From contig JBBKWX010000238.1 of assembly GCA_037969175.1 (NCBI GenBank), positions 1 to 9,917 of the forward strand: a stretch of 9,917 bases of DNA. Reading direction: 5' to 3'. Of the stretch, positions 6,306 through 9,917 are shown one piece after another. Under the pieces are notes generated by a model. That model saw only the letters and a program-made list of their open reading frames with translations. It had not been told where the DNA came from and did not search any database. The position numbers and the translations under genes are program-made. The DNA is from JBBKWX01 sp037969175. Its GTDB lineage: Bacteria; Bacteroidota; Bacteroidia; AKYH767-A; JBBKVM01. The first letter of the stretch is position 1; each line of letters starts with the position of its first letter.

Positions 6306-6516
6306 GAGGACACAGAGGATGTAATTGTTTGTATTTTATCCGTATAAATCCGTGATATCTGTGTTCCATTTTCTTGAACACTTCCTAAATTTAAAATTCT
6401 CTGTGTCCTCTGTGTAAAATCTCTGTGCCTCTGTGGTAAAAAAAGCAAAGCTTTGCTGTACATCCAAAAATGGCACACGGATTTTACGGATCTTGACGGA
6501 TTCGCACGGATTTTTT
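6306..6516. repeat. Composite intergenic repeat: inverted CGGAT arms around a CTCTGTG core
   Basis: The arm at 6338-6373 is an imperfect reverse complement of the arm at 6466-6501, matching at 28 of 36 positions. Each arm contains CGGAT (or its complement ATCCG) at 9-10 bp steps; the right side continues with a fourth CGGAT at 6507-6511. Between the arms lie four CTCTGTG units (6399, 6408, 6421, 6429). The first, in CTCTGTGTCCTC at 6399-6410, is an exact reverse complement of GAGGACACAGAG at 6306-6317. A perfect palindrome follows at 6444-6457. From memory, CTCTGTG/CGGAT repeats of this kind are widespread in environmental bacteria and sometimes accompany GxxExxY-family genes, but none is present here. 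I see no protein-coding gene in the block. Confidence 0.65.
6444..6457. repeat. Perfect 14-bp palindrome inside the composite repeat
   Basis: AGCAAAG/CTTTGCT is a perfect palindrome with no spacer, placed between the CTCTGTG core and the right CGGAT arm. It could be a binding site for a dimeric protein or part of a folded structure; nothing identifies it further. Confidence 0.5.
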
Positions 6517-6588
6517 GTATGAAGTATCAAGTCTTACCATTCCAAGAATTCGCTCTACCGCTCCATCGCTCCCCCGCCTATTTCAATC

Positions 6589-6640
6589 CCACTTTCAATC
6601 TCCACTTTCACTTCTCCACTTTCACTTCTCACTTTCATTT
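6589..6640. repeat. Pyrimidine-rich tandem repeat (CCACTTTCA units)
   Basis: CCACTTTCACTTCT occurs twice in perfect tandem (6602-6615 and 6616-6629), flanked by variants CCACTTTCAATCT (6589-6601) and CACTTTCATTT (6630-6640). The wider stretch from about 6550 to 6665 is almost all C and T on this strand. Open frames crossing it are compositional artefacts. It lies just upstream of the CotH-protein promoter region. Confidence 0.7.
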
Positions 6641-6689
6641 CACATTCCTAACTCCCCATTTCTAATTTCATATTGGTTAAACCTTTTCA

Positions 6690-6697
6690 TAATATTG
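6690..6697 (+). promoter_or_regulatory. Weak candidate -7 motif of the CotH-protein gene
   Basis: TAATATTG matches TAnnTTTG at 7 of 8 positions, 49 bp before the ATG. Transcription from here would place the hairpin at 6705-6722 near the 5' end of the leader. Confidence 0.3.
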
Positions 6698-6704
6698 TTG
6701 TCCG

Positions 6705-6722
6705 ACACGGATAAGTCCGTGT
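6705..6722 (+). repeat. Perfect 7-bp-stem hairpin in the presumed leader of the CotH-protein gene
   Basis: ACACGGA and TCCGTGT form a perfect stem around the loop TAAG, 24 bp before the ATG at 6747. The stem sequence ACACGGAT is the same word that opens the CGGAT blocks at 355 and 6475, so this may be a remnant of that family. It could also act as an mRNA 5' structure. Confidence 0.5.
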
Positions 6723-6746
6723 TTATATCAACCCAAAACAGAATAC

Positions 6747-9080
6747 ATGAAGCAATTTTACTTACTGGTACTGAGTTTCTGTGCCTTTACTTCTATACAG
6801 GCACAATCTCTTCCTAAAGAATTCAGGATCACACCGGATGGCCGTAAACTGATCATCGGTGACCAGGCTAATACAGGGCTCTATGATCAGAGCCAGGTGA
6901 AGAGCATGTATCTCACTTTTCCTCAAACGAATTATTGGACATTGATGACCAATAATTATGCTTCACAAACAGATATCCCAGCTACCTTGGTTGTTGATGG
7001 TGTGGTGTATGACAGCGTGGGTGTTCGCTTCAAAGGTCAAACTTCGTATACCATGAATACGAGTTCACCTAAAAAATCATTTAATATCAGTACCGATTAT
7101 ATTCATTCAAATCAAAAACTCATGGGATATAAAACCATGAATCTGAATAATTGTTTTGGTGATCGCTCTTTTATTCGCGAGATCTTTTTTCAAAGCCAGC
7201 TCAAAAAATATGTTCCGGTTGCTAAATCGGCTTATGTAAAATTATATATCAATGGTGAAAACTGGGGAGTGTATCCTCAGGTTCAACAATTGAATGGAGA
7301 CTACCTCAAAGAATGGTTCCTCAGTAATAACGGTACCAACTGGAGAGCTGATAAACCTCCCGGATCACCGGGTGGTGGCGGACCTAATTGGGGAGATGGT
7401 ACAGCAGCGATAAACTATCTTGGAGCTGATACCAGTTTGTACAAACCTTATTATACTTTGAAGTCGGCAGATAAATTATTTCCCTGGGAAGATCTTGCAA
7501 AAACTGCAAAAGTATTGAACCAAACTCCCCTTGCTACATTAAGAGATTCTGTTCAAAACTATCTTGATATCGATCGTACTTTATGGTTCCTTGCTGCAGA
7601 AAATTTATTCTCGGATGATGACAGTTATATCCACAAAGGCAAGATGGATTACTATGCTTATTGGGAAGTAGAAACAGGTAGAATGACCCCTTTGGAATAT
7701 GATGGAAATAGTGTCATGACTGCTAGTCTTGCTGCATGGAGTCCTTTCTATAATGAGACAAAAGTGAATTATCCTTTGATGAATAAACTCTTTGCAGTTC
7801 CCGAACTCAGACAAAGATATATCGCACATTTAAAGACCATGGTGAATGAAGTTTTTACTTCAGCAATAGCTAATCCAAAGCTGGATACTTACTATGCGCA
7901 GATCGATACCATGGTGCAAAATGATCCCAAGAAAATTTATACCTATGCACAGTTTCAAAGCGAACTTCAGGTATTAAAAAACTTCATCACTACACGTAGA
8001 AATACGATCATGGGGAATATAGAATTCACACAAACTGCACCGGTTATTACAAATGCAGAATACAAATCAAATGCAATGGCATGGACAGCTCCGGCGGCTA
8101 TGCAAAGTGCGCAGGTTACTGCAAACATAACATCAACCAACGGCATCTCTAAAGTCAATTTATATTTCAGCAATGCTATCGTAGGAAATTTCAACCGTAA
8201 CGAGATGTATGATGATGGAGCACATAATGATGGTGCAGCTGGTGATGGAATTTTCGGAGCTGATATACCGGGATTTGCAGCGGGTACTTATGTGAGATGG
8301 TATATAGAAGCTGCCGGAAATAATTCAGCAAAGACAGCAAGTTATGAACCGGTTGGTGCAGAACATGATGTTTATATCTACATCGTAACTCCGCTGGTAG
8401 CCGCCGGTACAGACGTGGTGATCAATGAGATCATGGCAAGTAATTCTACTTCTGTTCCCGATAATGCAGGTGAATATGACGACTGGATTGAGCTGTATAA
8501 TAGATCAGCAAATACAATAGACATCAGTGGATATTTCTTAACTGATAATATTTTAAATCTGGAAAAATGGATGATCCCTGCAGGAACAATTCTTCCTGCA
8601 AATGGCTATCAAATAATCTGGGCAGATGAAGACAGTGCGCAAGGAATGTTCCATTCTAATTTTAAATTGAGTGGTTCAGGCGAACAACTTTATCTTTTAG
8701 ATCCTGCAGGTGTATTATTGGATTCACTTAGTTGGGGAGTACAGATAACTGACAAAGGTTTTGCACGTGTTCCTAACGGTACCGGAAATTTTATGATTCA
8801 GCAGCATACCTATAATGGAAATAATGATCTCACTTCAATCGCAGACCTGAAGCCGGTTCCGTCTAGTATGTTTGTCTATCCTAACCCTGCAAAAGATCAT
8901 GTGAAGATCCGGTATTCGGGTGATGCAGGAACGATTGTGAGTATTTATAATATGGTTGGGCAGAGCCTGGTGGAATTTGTAGCAGAATCTGAGATGAATG
9001 TTTCAACTGCGGATTTACCAGCCGGTGTTTATATCATTCGTGCGGGTGCTTTGAGTACAAAGTTGGTGATCCGGAAATAA
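6747..9080 (+). CDS. Secreted CotH-kinase-like protein with lamin-tail domain and T9SS sorting tail
   Basis: This 777-residue protein begins with a signal peptide (MKQFYLLVLSFCAFTSIQAQ, likely cut near residue 20), which fixes the start. Residues of about 50-420 match the CotH kinase family: VGVRFKGQTSY (91-101), PKKSFNI (108-114), LNNCFGDRSFIRE (133-145), LYINGENWGVY (166-176), the acidic NLFSDDDSYIHKGKMDYYAYWEVETGRM segment (286-313), and LEYDGN with candidate metal-binding Asp319. A glycine/proline-rich insert lies at 203-214. Next comes a beta-rich region with a DDG...GDG loop (489-502) like choice-of-anchor or calcium-loop domains. A lamin-tail domain follows (about 556-690: VINEIMASN, DDWIELYN, ISGYFLTD). 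The C-terminal type A sorting domain starts at VYPNPAKDHVKI (710-721) and ends LVIRK. Export across the inner membrane by Sec and across the outer membrane by T9SS is expected. CotH of Bacillus phosphorylates spore-coat proteins; kinase activity and substrate here are unproven. Confidence 0.92.
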   Translation: MKQFYLLVLSFCAFTSIQAQSLPKEFRITPDGRKLIIGDQANTGLYDQSQVKSMYLTFPQTNYWTLMTNNYASQTDIPATLVVDGVVYDSVGVRFKGQTSYTMNTSSPKKSFNISTDYIHSNQKLMGYKTMNLNNCFGDRSFIREIFFQSQLKKYVPVAKSAYVKLYINGENWGVYPQVQQLNGDYLKEWFLSNNGTNWRADKPPGSPGGGGPNWGDGTAAINYLGADTSLYKPYYTLKSADKLFPWEDLAKTAKVLNQTPLATLRDSVQNYLDIDRTLWFLAAENLFSDDDSYIHKGKMDYYAYWEVETGRMTPLEYDGNSVMTASLAAWSPFYNETKVNYPLMNKLFAVPELRQRYIAHLKTMVNEVFTSAIANPKLDTYYAQIDTMVQNDPKKIYTYAQFQSELQVLKNFITTRRNTIMGNIEFTQTAPVITNAEYKSNAMAWTAPAAMQSAQVTANITSTNGISKVNLYFSNAIVGNFNRNEMYDDGAHNDGAAGDGIFGADIPGFAAGTYVRWYIEAAGNNSAKTASYEPVGAEHDVYIYIVTPLVAAGTDVVINEIMASNSTSVPDNAGEYDDWIELYNRSANTIDISGYFLTDNILNLEKWMIPAGTILPANGYQIIWADEDSAQGMFHSNFKLSGSGEQLYLLDPAGVLLDSLSWGVQITDKGFARVPNGTGNFMIQQHTYNGNNDLTSIADLKPVPSSMFVYPNPAKDHVKIRYSGDAGTIVSIYNMVGQSLVEFVAESEMNVSTADLPAGVYIIRAGALSTKLVIRK

Positions 9081-9093
9081 ATTGTAACCGCTG

Positions 9094-9135
9094 CTACTCG
9101 CCCGTCAGGGGTTCAACCCGGACGACTTTCTTGCA
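9094..9135 (+). repeat. REP unit 1 (diverged), left of RAYT
   Basis: This 42-bp unit opens CTACTCGCC and closes ACTTTCTTGCA. Its palindrome is imperfect: CGTCAGGGGT against AACCCGGACG, so two pairs of the stem are lost. It begins 14 bp after the CotH-protein stop and is followed directly by a second unit with the same ends. Confidence 0.85.
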
Positions 9136-9177
9136 CTACTCGCCCGTCAGGGGTGTACCCCTGACGACTTTCTTGCA
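9136..9177 (+). repeat. REP unit 2 (intact), left of RAYT
   Basis: This 42-bp unit has the same head CTACTCGCC and tail ACTTTCTTGCA. The centre is a perfect 10-bp stem, CGTCAGGGGT and ACCCCTGACG (9145-9154 and 9157-9166), with loop GT. It is identical to the unit at 9848-9889 to the right of the transposase. It may also stop transcription from the CotH-protein gene. Confidence 0.9.
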
Positions 9178-9200
9178 TATAAAATCCAACTTAAAAGAGG

Positions 9201-9231
9201 TTGATTTTCACAAGCCACTTATTTTACTTTG
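9201..9231 (+). promoter_or_regulatory. Candidate promoter of the RAYT gene
   Basis: TTGA at 9201-9204 and TACTTTG at 9225-9231 are about 20 bp apart, near the expected -33 to -7 spacing of Bacteroidota promoters. The -7 motif has one base fewer than TAnnTTTG. It ends 10 bp before the ATG at 9242. Confidence 0.35.
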
Positions 9232-9241
9232 GTAAAAAAGA

Positions 9242-9817
9242 ATGGCGCTGCGAGATAGAAACAAATTCAAAGATCAAAAATTACGTTTTGTCACTACATC
9301 TTGTTACAATAAACTTTTTCTTCTTAAGGATAAATGTGTAACTCAAATTCTAATTAGAAATCTAAATAAGTTAAATAAAAGATATGATGCTAAAATACTT
9401 GCCTATGTTTTTATGTCAAATCATATCCATTTGATATTATATTTTGTAAATGATTGTTATCTATCTGATTACATGCGTGATTTCAAAAGCAAAACAGCAT
9501 ATGAGATCCGAAAATATTTTGAAAATAAAGAGTCTGTGAAAATATTGGGAAAGATAATTTATTGCAAAAGGGATCAGAAATTTAAAATTTGGGAAGATCG
9601 ATTTGATGATCAATGTATCAGAAAATTGAAGTCTTTTATGACCAGATTTAATTATATCCACAACAATCCTGTTAATGCAGGTTTAGTTGAAAAACCAGAA
9701 GATTACAAATTATCATCAGCAAACTTTTACCATACTGAAATCCATGATGAGCTTGAAGTAACTCACTTTGTAGAAGCTTTGGGTGGGACTTTTCAATGCA
9801 AATATGGAGTACTTTGA
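9242..9817 (+). CDS. REP-associated tyrosine transposase (RAYT, Y1_Tnp family)
   Basis: This 191-residue protein belongs to the REP-associated tyrosine transposases, single-strand DNA nucleases of the HUH class. The HUH motif is HIH (His61, His63) in AYVFMSNHIHLIL. The family block IWEDRFDDQCIR (116-127) precedes YIHNNPVNAGLV (138-149), where Tyr138 aligns with the catalytic tyrosine of the E. coli TnpA-REP protein in my alignment from memory. All three catalytic residues are present, so the enzyme may be active. The N-terminal LRFVTTSCYNKLFLL (14-28) is also typical. The C-terminal tail after about residue 160 (HFVEALGGTFQCKYGVL) is not a motif I know. The gene is visibly richer in A and T than its neighbours, which suggests a separate origin. 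Flanking REP units, including an identical intact copy on each side, are its likely substrates. A possible promoter lies at 9201-9231. Confidence 0.93.
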   Translation: MALRDRNKFKDQKLRFVTTSCYNKLFLLKDKCVTQILIRNLNKLNKRYDAKILAYVFMSNHIHLILYFVNDCYLSDYMRDFKSKTAYEIRKYFENKESVKILGKIIYCKRDQKFKIWEDRFDDQCIRKLKSFMTRFNYIHNNPVNAGLVEKPEDYKLSSANFYHTEIHDELEVTHFVEALGGTFQCKYGVL

Positions 9818-9819
9818 TT

Positions 9820-9847
9820 GACTCGCTCGTCAGGGGTGTGCCTGTTG
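9820..9847 (+). repeat. Short REP variant (type B), right of RAYT
   Basis: This 28-bp unit starts 2 bp after the RAYT stop. It shares the REP head (here GACTCGCTCGTC) and AGGGGTGT, but then reads GCCTGTTG instead of the palindrome's right arm and the ACTTTCTTGCA tail. Only a weak CAGG/CCTG stem remains. Confidence 0.7.
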
Positions 9848-9889
9848 CTACTCGCCCGTCAGGGGTGTACCCCTGACGACTTTCTTGCA
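9848..9889 (+). repeat. REP unit (type A, intact), right of RAYT
   Basis: This 42-bp unit is identical to the one at 9136-9177, with perfect arms at 9857-9866 and 9869-9878 and loop GT. It is sandwiched between two short type B units. Confidence 0.9.
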
Positions 9890-9917
9890 CTACTCGCCCG
9901 TCAGGGGTGTGCCTGTT
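9890..9917 (+). repeat. Short REP variant (type B), at the window edge
   Basis: It starts CTACTCGCC and ends GGTGTGCCTGTT, as does the unit at 9820, giving a B-A-B order with a 70-bp period. It meets the right edge of the window, so the array probably continues. Confidence 0.75.

Larger units (their letters stand above)
9094..9917 (+). mobile_element. REP/RAYT unit (REPtron-like), right side incomplete
   Basis: A REP-associated tyrosine transposase gene is bracketed by REP palindromes: two 42-bp units on the left and at least three units of two kinds on the right. All units have the same orientation. The right array continues beyond the window, so its full size is unknown. RAYTs are thought to be domesticated relatives of IS200/IS605 transposases that spread or maintain REP sequences across their host genome. 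Confidence 0.85.

Noticed and set aside
6284..6530. Two minus-strand open frames of 64 codons in the composite repeat
   Set aside because: Their translations are products of the CTCTGTG and CGGAT repeats and show no protein-like composition.
6515..6817. Plus-strand open frame of 100 codons ahead of the CotH gene
   Set aside because: It runs through the pyrimidine-rich tandem repeat and overlaps the CotH signal peptide in another frame; the sequence is Ser/Phe/His-rich low complexity.
9672..9890. Minus-strand open frame of 72 codons across the RAYT end and REP units
   Set aside because: It begins in a REP unit and reads the opposite strand of the transposase; the open frame is a by-product.
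9094..9917. CRISPR-like array (short palindromic units of regular size)
   Set aside because: The units abut with no unique spacers, alternate between two forms, and bracket a RAYT gene; no cas genes are present. REP array explains all.

Overview
The window looks like a chromosomal segment of a member of the Bacteroidota, probably in or near the Chitinophagaceae/Saprospiraceae. Several signs point this way: a protein with a C-terminal type IX secretion sorting domain, starts without Shine-Dalgarno sequences, upstream motifs that fit the Bacteroidota -7 consensus TAnnTTTG, a tiny lysine- and cysteine-rich lipoprotein, and intergenic repeats typical of this phylum. All recognised genes lie on the + strand.

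Layout. Positions 102-251 encode a 49-residue lipoprotein. Positions 252-606 hold a repeat-rich spacer: a possible 205-bp miniature element with perfect 18-bp inverted ends, a CGGAT block, a REP-like hairpin, and the presumed feo control region. Positions 607-3678 form a tight cluster of feoA, feoB (ferrous iron uptake) and a SprT-like zinc metalloprotease, with gaps of 3 and 6 bp. Positions 3788-5077 encode a PLP-dependent class I/II aminotransferase, and 5140-6225 a mannose-1-phosphate guanylyltransferase (GDP-mannose supply for surface glycans). Each of these two has its own candidate promoter. Positions 6226-6746 are a 521-bp spacer made almost wholly of repeats. Positions 6747-9080 encode a large secreted CotH-kinase/lamin-tail protein with a T9SS tail. 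From 9094 to the right edge there is a REP-associated tyrosine transposase (RAYT) gene flanked on both sides by REP palindromes; the right-hand array runs out of the window.

The metabolic genes look ordinary. The feo genes work together, and the aminotransferase and guanylyltransferase seem to be independent neighbours. The interest lies in the spacers. The RAYT unit has 42-bp REP modules, a second shorter module, and a 70-bp higher-order period. CGGAT motifs recur at about one helical turn (9-10 bp) in three blocks and are arranged as inverted arms around a CTCTGTG core. A diverged REP-like hairpin sits about 8.6 kb from the RAYT arrays. I see no CRISPR array, tRNA or rRNA. No complete new multi-gene system is evident; the best candidates for undescribed biology are the repeat elements and the tiny lipoprotein.
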